In this document: positions 1 to 5,366 of the stretch, one piece after another
How positions within the stretch are numbered: position 1 is the stretch's first letter
Layout of the letters: each line of letters opens with the position of its first letter
From: Planctomycetota bacterium
Lineage (GTDB): Bacteria; Planctomycetota; MHYJ01; JACQXL01
Length of the DNA stretch: 8,455 bases
NCBI GenBank assembly: GCA_016208805.1
Contig: JACQXL010000201.1
Location: 1-8,455, forward strand
Direction: 5' to 3'
Notes under the pieces: model-generated
Seen by the model: only the letters and a program-made list of their open reading frames with translations
Databases searched by the model: none
What the model was told of the DNA's origin: nothing
Position numbers and translations under genes: made by a program

Positions 1-100
1 CTCCTGAATGACTGATGAGGTCTCCTGGATGACTGAGGAGTCCTACTGGATGACTGAGGAGCGCTCCCGAATGACTGAGGAGCGCTCCCGAATGAGTAGA
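1..100. repeat. 21-bp tandem repeat array, about five units
   Basis: The motif GRATGACTGA begins at 6, 27, 48, 69 and 90, an exact 21-bp period. The last two full units are nearly identical and carry the palindrome GGAGCGCTCC; earlier units differ at several positions and the fifth degenerates after ATGAG. There are no spacers, so this is not a CRISPR array. The array touches the left edge and may continue outside. Because 21 is a multiple of three, reading frames persist through the units. Seen directly; function unknown. Confidence 0.9.
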
Positions 101-109
101 AATCGTTAA
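8..109 (+). CDS. possible short heptad-repeat ORF (33 aa)
   Basis: One plus-strand frame is open through the 21-bp array: ATG at 8, TAA at 107-109. It encodes heptads of consensus MTEExxx (MTDEVSW, then MTEESYW, then MTEERSR twice), ending MSRNR. The other two plus frames hit TGA in each unit. The codon just before the ATG is TGA at the position where other units have TGG or CGA, so this may be the tail of a longer repetitive ORF cut by one substitution. Each unit also places GAGGAG roughly 10 nt before the next ATG. A perfect hairpin follows the stop. No family is recognised. Since repeat period alone keeps frames open, coding status is doubtful. Confidence 0.25.
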   Translation: MTDEVSWMTEESYWMTEERSRMTEERSRMSRNR

Positions 110-116
110 AATCCCC

Positions 117-132
117 CCCGAAAGCTTTCGGG
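117..132. other. perfect palindrome/hairpin ahead of the first large gene
   Basis: CCCGAAAGCTTTCGGG is a 16-bp perfect palindrome preceded by extra C residues (113-116). It lies 7 nt after the TAA of the short ORF and 19 nt before the ATG at 152. It could end upstream transcription, but there is no T run. It belongs to the CCCG...CGGG hairpin type seen repeatedly in this window. Confidence 0.6.
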
Positions 133-151
133 AGGAAGAAAGGGGTTATTT

Positions 152-850
152 ATGCCTTATTTACCCAAAAACGACCAGGCCAAGGCCGATTTCATGGACA
201 ATCTGGGCGCCAAACTGCCCGACCATGCCGCCACGCTTGGGCTATCACCGGCTGAGGTGGCCTCGGTCCAGGCCGATGCGGCCATGTTCAATTATCTGAT
301 GGATATGCAGGAGGCCTATAAGACCAATAAGCAGGAGGTGACCGGGTATAAAAACGTCCTCCGGGACGGGCCGCTCGGCGCGCCGCTGGGCCCGGTGCCG
401 GTTGCGCCAACCCTGCCGGCCGCGCCGGCCGCGGTCAGCGCCGGTATCTTTATCCGCGTCAGCCAGCTGGTCATGCGCATCAAGGGCAATCCGGCCTATA
501 ATAAGCAGACCATCGGCGAAGACCTCGGCATCGTCGGCGATGAACAGACGATTGACATCCCCAACCTCAAGCCGGTCTTGAATAGCCGTTTAGATGCCGA
601 GCGCCCGTTGATTATCTGGAAAAAAGGCCCGGCCGATTCCATTGACATCTATGTTGACCGCAAGGACGGACTGGGATTCGTCTTCTTGGCCACCGATACC
701 CAGCCGGATTATCTGGATACCTTCCCGATACCGGCCGGCATCACCACCGCGCTCTGGGACTACAAAGCCATTTACAAGATTGGCGATGACCAGGTCGGCC
801 GGTTCTCGGAACCGATTCAGGTCACGGTTACGCGCAAAACGGGGTACTAG
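152..850 (+). CDS. hypothetical protein, N-terminal helical region, Pro/Ala linker and C-terminal FN3-like beta domain
   Basis: The 232-aa product has no signal peptide or membrane segment. Residues 8-70 look helical, including LSPAEVASVQADAAMFNYL. Residues 74-97 are a Pro/Ala/Gly linker. Residues 100-127 hold a segment with the pattern VMRIKGNPAYN..IGEDLGI. Residues 151-227 look like a beta-sandwich of fibronectin type III kind, with IIWKKGPADSIDIYVDR and FLATDTQPDYLD. From memory this layout resembles a widespread uncharacterised family (short helical N-terminus, R-I-x-x-N/S-P-A motif, then an FN3-like domain) found in several environmental phyla; I know no function for it. AGGGG at 141-145 stands 6 nt before the ATG. 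The next gene, reading the same way, shares the leader TTATTTATGCC. Coding status is firm and function is open; a structural or surface/fibre-associated role is only a guess. Confidence 0.8.
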   Translation: MPYLPKNDQAKADFMDNLGAKLPDHAATLGLSPAEVASVQADAAMFNYLMDMQEAYKTNKQEVTGYKNVLRDGPLGAPLGPVPVAPTLPAAPAAVSAGIFIRVSQLVMRIKGNPAYNKQTIGEDLGIVGDEQTIDIPNLKPVLNSRLDAERPLIIWKKGPADSIDIYVDRKDGLGFVFLATDTQPDYLDTFPIPAGITTALWDYKAIYKIGDDQVGRFSEPIQVTVTRKTGY

Positions 851-857
851 AATTATG

Positions 858-935
858 AGATTGCTTCGCCCGTACGGGCTCGCAATGACAACCATTCGTA
901 CTGTCATTGCGAGGAGCGGAGCGACGAAGCAATCT
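858..935. mobile_element. MITE-like palindromic element, copy 1
   Basis: The 78-bp element has 11-bp perfect terminal inverted repeats (AGATTGCTTCG at 858-868, CGAAGCAATCT at 925-935) and a 12-bp inner inverted repeat (CTCGCAATGACA at 879-890, TGTCATTGCGAG at 902-913). A second copy lies at 5282-5357 in the same orientation. The ATTGCTTCG...CGCAATGAC / GTCATTGCGAG...CGAAGCAAT type of element is, to my knowledge, scattered in many bacterial genomes. Copy 1 carries the palindrome CCCGTACGGG at 869-878, where copy 2 has a shorter unrelated stretch. The element fills most of the spacer between the two left genes and stops 8 nt before the next Shine-Dalgarno. It encodes no transposase, so any movement would need help in trans. 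Confidence 0.85.
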
Positions 936-942
936 ACTTTAT

Positions 943-947
943 AGGAG
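943..947 (+). promoter_or_regulatory. ribosome binding site of the decapeptide-repeat gene
   Basis: AGGAG is followed 6 nt later by ATG at 954, which fixes the start. The leader AGGAGTTATTTATGCC nearly repeats AGGGGTTATTTATGCC ahead of the gene at 152. Confidence 0.75.
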
Positions 948-953
948 TTATTT

Positions 954-2207
954 ATGCCATTAAAACCGAACGAGGTTCAGACCGAACACATCGCGCCGGG
1001 CGCGGTGACCACGGCCAAACTGGCCCTCGGCGCCATTGACGCCGGACGCATAGCGCCAAACGCCGTCACGGCCGACAAAATAGCGGACCGGGCCGTGACC
1101 ACGGCCAAAATCGCCGACCTGGATGTAAATACCGCCGACCTGCGGGACGGCTGTGTCACGGCGAACAAAATTGCACCCGGAGCGGTTAGCCGCGATAAAA
1201 TCGGCGACGGACAGATAACCGGCCCGAAATTGCAGGACAATGCCATCACCACCACCAAGATTGGGGAATTACAGGTTACAAATTCCAAATTGCAGAACGG
1301 GGCGATTACCGGACCGAAAATAGCCGACGGCTCCATCACCGGCGATAAAATCGGCGAAGCCCAGATACTGACAGCCAAATTACGCGACGCCGCCGTTACC
1401 GGTCCGAAAATTGCGCCATTAGCCGTGGGCGTCGGTCAATTAGCGCCGGGCGCGGTGACTACCGACAAAATCGCCAACGGCGCCATCACCCAGGCGAAAT
1501 TATCATTTACGCCGCCGTCTGTAGCCAGGCCGATTACGCCGCAGGTCGCCGCCGGCGAGATTGCCGATAGCGCAATAACCGCGCCCAAGATTGCAGACAG
1601 CGCCATCGGCAGCAGTAAATTGGCAGTCGGAAGTATTTCTGCGGAAAAACTCGCCGCCAACGCGGTAGAGACCGCCAAGATAAAAGACGCCGCAGTCACG
1701 CCAGCAAAGTTGTCATTCTCCATCCCGACCCGGCCGCTGGTACCACAGATTAACACAGATGAAGTTGGAGATGCACAGATAACACCGGCCAAACTATCCT
1801 TTACACCGGTCAGCAGACCGCTTGTCCCGCCGGCCACTCCGGCTGAGATGGAAGACAGGTTTACGATTAACAACAACCTGCTACTGTTTTCCAATCTGAG
1901 CAACGCATCCGTGCCCAATACCCTTATAGACTTATCGCCTTATACCCCTATCGGAACCAAGTATGCGAGCATAGTGATGACGCACGCTGGCGCCAGCCCG
2001 ATACTCTACGGCTACAAGGCGCAGTTCTACACCAAGCCGACGGTTGACCCGATGCCGCTGTATCGGCTGGACACGGCGGCCAAGGATTTCACTAACTACC
2101 TGACTGTGTTGATACCGTTAGATAGTAACAGGAAGTTTGTGACTTCCGTATATCGGGATGGAGTTACAACTGCGGCCGAACTGTACTTGATGGGTTACAT
2201 TAGATGA
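954..2207 (+). CDS. decapeptide-repeat fibre-like protein
   Basis: The 417-aa product is mostly tandem ten-residue repeats of consensus [IL]A[DP]GA[VI]TxxK. Seventeen uninterrupted copies span residues 13-182, five more span 203-252 and one 271-280, giving 23. The blocks are separated by a larger module: AKLSF, then a Pro-rich RP[IL][VT]P stretch, at about 183-197, 253-265 and 281-293. Residues 303-417 are a separate beta-rich domain (LLLFSNLSNA, YASIVMTHAGAS, LTVLIPLD) ending LYLMGYIR. No signal peptide or membrane segment is visible. Repeats of this AVTxxKI kind occur in phage tail-fibre-like and other elongated proteins and probably fold as a beta-solenoid or trimeric fibre, with the C-terminal domain as tip or binding module; this is inference. 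No other phage gene is present. It may work with the gene at 152, which reads the same way and has the same leader. Confidence 0.8.
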   Translation: MPLKPNEVQTEHIAPGAVTTAKLALGAIDAGRIAPNAVTADKIADRAVTTAKIADLDVNTADLRDGCVTANKIAPGAVSRDKIGDGQITGPKLQDNAITTTKIGELQVTNSKLQNGAITGPKIADGSITGDKIGEAQILTAKLRDAAVTGPKIAPLAVGVGQLAPGAVTTDKIANGAITQAKLSFTPPSVARPITPQVAAGEIADSAITAPKIADSAIGSSKLAVGSISAEKLAANAVETAKIKDAAVTPAKLSFSIPTRPLVPQINTDEVGDAQITPAKLSFTPVSRPLVPPATPAEMEDRFTINNNLLLFSNLSNASVPNTLIDLSPYTPIGTKYASIVMTHAGASPILYGYKAQFYTKPTVDPMPLYRLDTAAKDFTNYLTVLIPLDSNRKFVTSVYRDGVTTAAELYLMGYIR

Positions 2208-2213
2208 ACCCCG

Positions 2214-2246
2214 ACCATGCCATGCCGGCATGACGTGGCACACCCC
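2214..2246 (+). repeat. 33-bp inverted repeat, left arm
   Basis: This 33-bp stretch (begins ACCATGCCATG, ends GGCACACCCC, contains the palindrome CATGCCGGCATG) is, base for base, the reverse complement of 4588-4620. The arms lie about 2.3 kb apart and enclose the HEAT-repeat gene and both composite elements. The left arm begins 6 nt after the stop of the preceding gene. Confidence 0.9.
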
Positions 2247-2364
2247 TACCCGCCCGAACGCCGTCAGGCGGGCGGGAATCCCCTCTCCGCCCGGACGAGC
2301 CGTTCGGACGGGTTGATAGAGGGGACTTGCGGTAAAATCCCCTCTTGAGAGGGGTAGGGGTGTG
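2239..2364. mobile_element. composite palindromic repeat element, copy 1
   Basis: The outer 12-bp arms CACACCCCTACC (2239-2250) and GGTAGGGGTGTG (2353-2364) are perfect inverted repeats. Inside, in order, are a hairpin with arms CCCGCCCG (2249-2256) and CGGGCGGG (2269-2276), the pairing blocks CCCCTCT and AGAGGGG around a variable GC-rich hairpin (about 2287-2314), and a terminal palindrome CCCCTCTTGAGAGGGG (2339-2354). A second copy in the same orientation lies at 4438-4595; 2239-2286 matches 4438-4485 with one mismatch. No protein is encoded. It fills the spacer between the decapeptide-repeat gene and the HEAT gene and may end transcription of the former, though there is no T run. Confidence 0.8.
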
Positions 2365-2394
2365 TGGTCTTTGTGGTTCATTATTGGATTATTA

Positions 2395-2422
2395 TTGACA
2401 TCCACAACTACAGCGATATATT
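2395..2422 (+). promoter_or_regulatory. sigma70-type promoter for the HEAT-repeat gene
   Basis: A perfect TTGACA (2395-2400) and a TATATT -10 (2417-2422) are separated by 16 bp. Transcription would start near 2429-2430, on the ATG of the HEAT gene, and no Shine-Dalgarno lies upstream of that ATG, which suggests a leaderless transcript. The match is seen; the use is inferred. Confidence 0.5.
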
Positions 2423-2428
2423 ACTCAT

Positions 2429-4417
2429 ATGAGAAAGTATCGCCCTGTTCATCCCCCGCATAAGCGCCCCTCTAAGCGGGAGGCACTGCGGTGCTCCGGG
2501 ACTGTCTGCGGACTTGTCAATGTCTACTTTCTTGTCATCGCTTTGTGCATTGTTCTGTCAGTTCTAAAATGGTCAACTGTCACGGAAGGTTATTGTCCGG
2601 CCGCGGGGCGGATGGGCGGTTCACGAGGACAACCGCAACCTGGAACACCGCCAGCGCCGCCGCCACCACCAACCCGACCCGGACTGGGCGTCGGGCTCCA
2701 GCCGCGGCTGGCTACCTTGAGAACAGTCCTGTCCAACGGCCAGCCGGGCTCGCTACGCGGACTGGTAGAGCCGTGGGAAATCTGGTGGACCAATAACCGG
2801 GAAAAGTATCTGGACTTCCGTCAACCGGTTAACTGGTTCAAAATAGTTGGCCGCGCAGGCGAGACTAAATCGGTTACCACCTTTCGGACCCGTGAACAAC
2901 TCTTAGATATCCTCGTCAAAGGACTTGAAGACACTAATGACACGGTGGCTTGGTGTGCCGCGGTGGCGCTCGGGAAAACCGGCGAATCTATGGCCATTAA
3001 ACCGCTTAAAAAGGCATACCAGACGGATAACCGTATCCTTCTCCGGAATAATTCGGCGCTGGCGCTGGGAATGTTAGGCGATAAAGCCGCGCTGGATTTC
3101 ATTAAGAATATCGCGGCCAACAATATGAATACTTACAGCCCCCGCTGTTACGGCATCGCCGGGCTCGGGTTTATCAATGACCCGGCCGCGATAGATGTCC
3201 TGAACCAACTTACCGGAGACAGAGGCCCCAATAAAGAGACCGAGATAATCGTCTGTGCGGCATTAGCATTAGGCCTGCTTAAAGATGCCTCAGCCGTGCC
3301 GGTTTTAGGCGAGTTGCTTAACGGTCCCAATAAAACCGACACCCGGATACGGGTCTATGCCGCACTGGGCCTGGGCCGCATCGGCCATAAAGCGTCTTAC
3401 GACCAACTCAAAAAGGCCATCACTGATAAAGATAAAGATGTCCGCGCCGCCATTATGGTTGCCTTAACGTTGATGCCGGATGTTGTTGACCGAAAAGATT
3501 TATTGCCGGTCCTGAAAGACAAAGAACCGACCGTGCGCGGGCTGGCCGCTATCGGGCTGGCGCAAATTACCGCCCGGAGCGATGATAAAACAAAAGACAC
3601 CGTCTACGAGGAATTTACCAAGGCATTGGAGGAAAATAAGGGGAACGATGCGGCCGGATTGATAACGTTGGCAATGGGATTGCTGGGCAACGGCAAAGCC
3701 AAACCGGAATTGAGAAAGACGATAGAAACCAAGGAGAATAAGCCACTGGCCAAATCAGTTGCCGCACTGGCGCTGGGATTACTCAAAGATACCGAAGCAG
3801 TGCCGCTGATAATAGATGCGCTTAAGAAAGAACCTGCAAACCCGCGATTGGCGCCTTACCTGATTCTGGCGCTGGGAATGATACCGGATGCCCCTGCGGG
3901 ACAATCCGAAGAAGCGGCCAAACCGACCAGCGGCACGAATACGCCGGCCACCGTGTCGGTAAATGCAGAGACGCCCAAGGATATTTCGCCCGTAGATGCA
4001 CTCAAGGAATTGTGGGCCAAGGCGGATAAGAATGTCAGCGGTGCGGCCTATACCAATCTGGCTGTGGCGCTGACAATGCTCGGTAAACGAGACGAACTGG
4101 TCATACCGCAATTGATTAAGCACGCGGCCAAGGATGCGGAGCCGCAGCGGAGTCCCGACCGTAGCGTCGGGGCCGACCCGATTCTGCGGACTTATGCGCT
4201 ACATACTATCGGGCTGGTCGGCAACCGGGAAGCGGCAGATTCGTTTATTACCGGCTATAACGACGAGCCAGACGACAATGTCCGAAATGCGGCGGTGAAC
4301 GGAATCGGTTTCCTGCTGGATAAAAACCCGACACCGCTGTTGACCAAATGGACCGGCGATAACGTTGATATCCTTACCTTGATTATAGAACACCTGATAC
4401 CGATACAGCCCTGGTAA
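2429..4417 (+). CDS. HEAT-repeat protein with N-terminal membrane anchor or signal peptide
   Basis: The 662-aa product starts with a basic stretch (residues 1-26), then a hydrophobic segment (about 28-47, GLVNVYFLVIALCIVLSVL) that could be a signal peptide or signal anchor, so the rest is probably extracytoplasmic. A Gly/Pro-rich linker spans 58-85, including PPAPPPPPTRP. Residues 114-128 carry EPWEIWWTNNREKYL, a segment I associate with planctomycete HEAT proteins. From about 155 to 660 there are many helical pairs with patterns such as ALALGLLKDASAVPVLGELL, interrupted by a low-complexity linker at 486-520. HEAT arrays are protein-binding scaffolds; no catalytic domain is seen. The start lacks a Shine-Dalgarno, and an in-frame TGA at 2396-2398 limits extension. 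SPDRSVG (575-581) comes from a small palindrome inside the gene. Composite repeats flank it on both sides. Family is firm; partner and role are unknown. Confidence 0.85.
   Translation: MRKYRPVHPPHKRPSKREALRCSGTVCGLVNVYFLVIALCIVLSVLKWSTVTEGYCPAAGRMGGSRGQPQPGTPPAPPPPPTRPGLGVGLQPRLATLRTVLSNGQPGSLRGLVEPWEIWWTNNREKYLDFRQPVNWFKIVGRAGETKSVTTFRTREQLLDILVKGLEDTNDTVAWCAAVALGKTGESMAIKPLKKAYQTDNRILLRNNSALALGMLGDKAALDFIKNIAANNMNTYSPRCYGIAGLGFINDPAAIDVLNQLTGDRGPNKETEIIVCAALALGLLKDASAVPVLGELLNGPNKTDTRIRVYAALGLGRIGHKASYDQLKKAITDKDKDVRAAIMVALTLMPDVVDRKDLLPVLKDKEPTVRGLAAIGLAQITARSDDKTKDTVYEEFTKALEENKGNDAAGLITLAMGLLGNGKAKPELRKTIETKENKPLAKSVAALALGLLKDTEAVPLIIDALKKEPANPRLAPYLILALGMIPDAPAGQSEEAAKPTSGTNTPATVSVNAETPKDISPVDALKELWAKADKNVSGAAYTNLAVALTMLGKRDELVIPQLIKHAAKDAEPQRSPDRSVGADPILRTYALHTIGLVGNREAADSFITGYNDEPDDNVRNAAVNGIGFLLDKNPTPLLTKWTGDNVDILTLIIEHLIPIQPW
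4154..4171. repeat. small CCCGAC...GTCGGG hairpin inside the HEAT gene
   Basis: CCCGAC (4154-4159) and GTCGGG (4166-4171) flank a 6-nt loop. It encodes the hydrophilic stretch SPDRSVG within a loop between HEAT helices. Its form matches the spacer hairpins of this window, so it may be an in-frame palindrome insertion; a 6-bp stem alone is weak evidence. Confidence 0.35.
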
Positions 4418-4437
4418 CCGGACGAGTCCCGTCCCGA

Positions 4438-4595
4438 CACACCCCTAACCGCCCGAACGCCGTCAGGCGGGCGGGAATCCCCTCTTGTCGGTGGAGATCC
4501 CGCTACTTATAGCGGGGATAGAGGGGACTTGCGGTTAATCCCCTCTTGAGAGGGGTGTCCCGCTCTTTGTCTCGCAAAGAGCGGGACGGGGTGTG
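4438..4595. mobile_element. composite palindromic repeat element, copy 2, with an extra nested hairpin
   Basis: This is a second copy of the element at 2239-2364, in the same orientation, in the spacer where the HEAT gene and folE converge. It keeps CACACCCCTA at its left end, the CCCGCC...GGCGGG hairpin, GATAGAGGGGACTTGCGG (4517-4534) and CCCCTCTTGAGAGGGG (4540-4555). It differs in its inner hairpin (CCCGCT / AGCGGG around 4498-4516) and in a 31-nt hairpin at 4557-4587 that replaces a single base of copy 1. The palindromes may act as a two-way transcription barrier between the convergent genes. Confidence 0.8.
4557..4587. other. strong hairpin, 13-bp perfect stem
   Basis: GTCCCGCTCTTTG (4557-4569) pairs perfectly with CAAAGAGCGGGAC (4575-4587) around a 5-nt loop. 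It is nested inside composite element copy 2 between AGGGGT and GGGGTGTG. It could stall transcription from either side but has no T tract on either strand. Confidence 0.75.
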
Positions 4596-4620
4596 CCACG
4601 TCATGCCGGCATGGCATGGT
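4588..4620 (-). repeat. 33-bp inverted repeat, right arm
   Basis: This is the exact reverse complement of 2214-2246. It abuts the right end of composite element copy 2, as its partner abuts the left end of copy 1. The remaining 4621-4703 up to folE holds only small hairpins (CCCCATTGGGG at 4657-4667; CCCGCTTCAGCGGG at 4698-4711, overlapping the folE stop) and no gene that I can see. Confidence 0.9.
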
Positions 4621-4703
4621 GGGCGTAACCACCGCGGCGGGATTTAGCGGAGTTTACCCCATTGGGGGCTCAAGAAATAGACCGTGTCCAGTTTGATCCC
4701 GCT

Positions 4704-5270
4704 TCAGCGGGGGTTGTAAATCAGTGACATCGTCTCGGCGCGGGTGGACGGGTTCGTCCTGAATATGCCGCGCACCACCGAGGTGGTAATCTTTGAGCCG
4801 GGTTTCTTTATCCCCCGCATCGTCATACACAGGTGTTCGGCTTCAATTATGACCATCACACCCTTGGGGCGCATCGCTTTCATAATCGTCTCGGCAATGG
4901 TGACGGTCAGCCGTTCCTGGACCTGCGGTCTTTTGGAAATGGTATCAACTACCCGGGCCAGTTTGCTGATGCCGCTGATACGGCCGCCTTCAGGCAGATA
5001 GGCCACATGCGCCTTGCCGATAAACGGCAGTAAATGGTGCTCGCAGATGGAATAAAACGGGATGTCCTTGACCAGCACAATCTCGTCGTGTTCCTGGCTA
5101 ATCAACGGTTTTATCAATGCCTCCGGCTTGGTATGGAGTCCGGCATATATCTCTTCGCAGAGGTCGGCCACCCGGCGAGGGGTTTCTTTCAGACCGGCCC
5201 GGTCGGGCGATTCGCCGATGCCTTCCAGGAATAACTTGATGGCCCGCATTATCTTCTGCTTGTTTATCAT
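4704..5270 (-). CDS. folE: GTP cyclohydrolase I (FolE)
   Basis: FolE converts GTP to 7,8-dihydroneopterin triphosphate, the first step to folate and other pterins, in the cytoplasm as a toroidal homodecamer. The 188-aa product has family-typical length. Residues 19-36 carry GESPDRAGLKETPRRVAD. SICEHHLLPFIGKAHVAYLP (74-93) supplies zinc ligands C76 and H79 and catalytic H78. RISGISKLARVVD follows at 97-109. EAEHLCMTMRG (143-153) supplies catalytic H146 and the third zinc ligand C148. All key residues of the zinc-dependent type I enzyme are present. It is the last gene of the leftward cluster, 96 nt beyond dapA, and a MITE-like element occupies most of that gap, ending 11 nt before the ATG. No clear Shine-Dalgarno is seen (ACAAG only). 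A small hairpin overlaps the TGA stop. Identification is secure. Confidence 0.96.
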   Translation of the reverse strand: MINKQKIMRAIKLFLEGIGESPDRAGLKETPRRVADLCEEIYAGLHTKPEALIKPLISQEHDEIVLVKDIPFYSICEHHLLPFIGKAHVAYLPEGGRISGISKLARVVDTISKRPQVQERLTVTIAETIMKAMRPKGVMVIIEAEHLCMTMRGIKKPGSKITTSVVRGIFRTNPSTRAETMSLIYNPR

Positions 5271-5281
5271 CTTGTAGTAAT

Positions 5282-5357
5282 GAGATTGCTTCGCTTACGC
5301 TCGCAATGACAACTTCCGAAACAGTCATTGCGAGGAGCGGAGCAACGAAGCAATCTC
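5282..5357. mobile_element. MITE-like palindromic element, copy 2
   Basis: The 76-bp element has 12-bp perfect terminal inverted repeats (GAGATTGCTTCG at 5282-5293, CGAAGCAATCTC at 5346-5357) and an 11-bp inner pair (CTCGCAATGAC at 5300-5310, GTCATTGCGAG at 5324-5334). It is homologous to 858-935. It sits 9 nt past the dapA stop and 11 nt before the folE start, so it accounts for almost the whole dapA-folE gap and would form the folE leader in a shared transcript. Confidence 0.87.
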
Positions 5358-5366
5358 TTTATATTA

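Noticed and set aside
5..10. TGA recoded as Trp, since TGG occupies the same place in the next heptads
   Set aside because: TGA is used as a normal stop by the decapeptide-repeat gene and folE; a point change in a repeat is simpler.
1..100. CRISPR array
   Set aside because: The 21-bp units abut with no unique spacers.
11..101. Hammerhead ribozyme; CTGATGAG (12-19), CTGAGGA copies and GAAT/GAAA look like core pieces
   Set aside because: No acceptable stem II between the CTGANGA and GAA parts (only one or two base pairs), and stems I/III with a cleavage triplet cannot be drawn convincingly. The resemblance comes from the tandem repeat.
642..944. 100-aa plus-strand ORF overlapping the FN3-like gene
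   Set aside because: It is out of frame over a well-supported gene and ends in the translated MITE-like element.
977..1918. Two long minus-strand ORFs opposite the decapeptide-repeat gene
   Set aside because: They stay open only because the sense strand is a 30-nt-periodic repeat; no start signal or homology is visible.
2118..2405. 95-aa minus-strand ORF with PLSRGDFTASPLYQP-like sequence
   Set aside because: It is a translation of the composite palindromic element and the antisense end of the neighbouring gene; no family or ribosome-binding site supports it.
2214..4620. Classical insertion sequence or transposon with the HEAT gene as cargo
   Set aside because: No transposase or recombinase is encoded between the arms, and no target-site duplication is seen outside the 33-bp arms.
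4698..4711. Rho-independent terminator for folE
   Set aside because: The 5-bp CCCGC/GCGGG stem overlaps the stop codon and is not followed by a T run on the folE strand.
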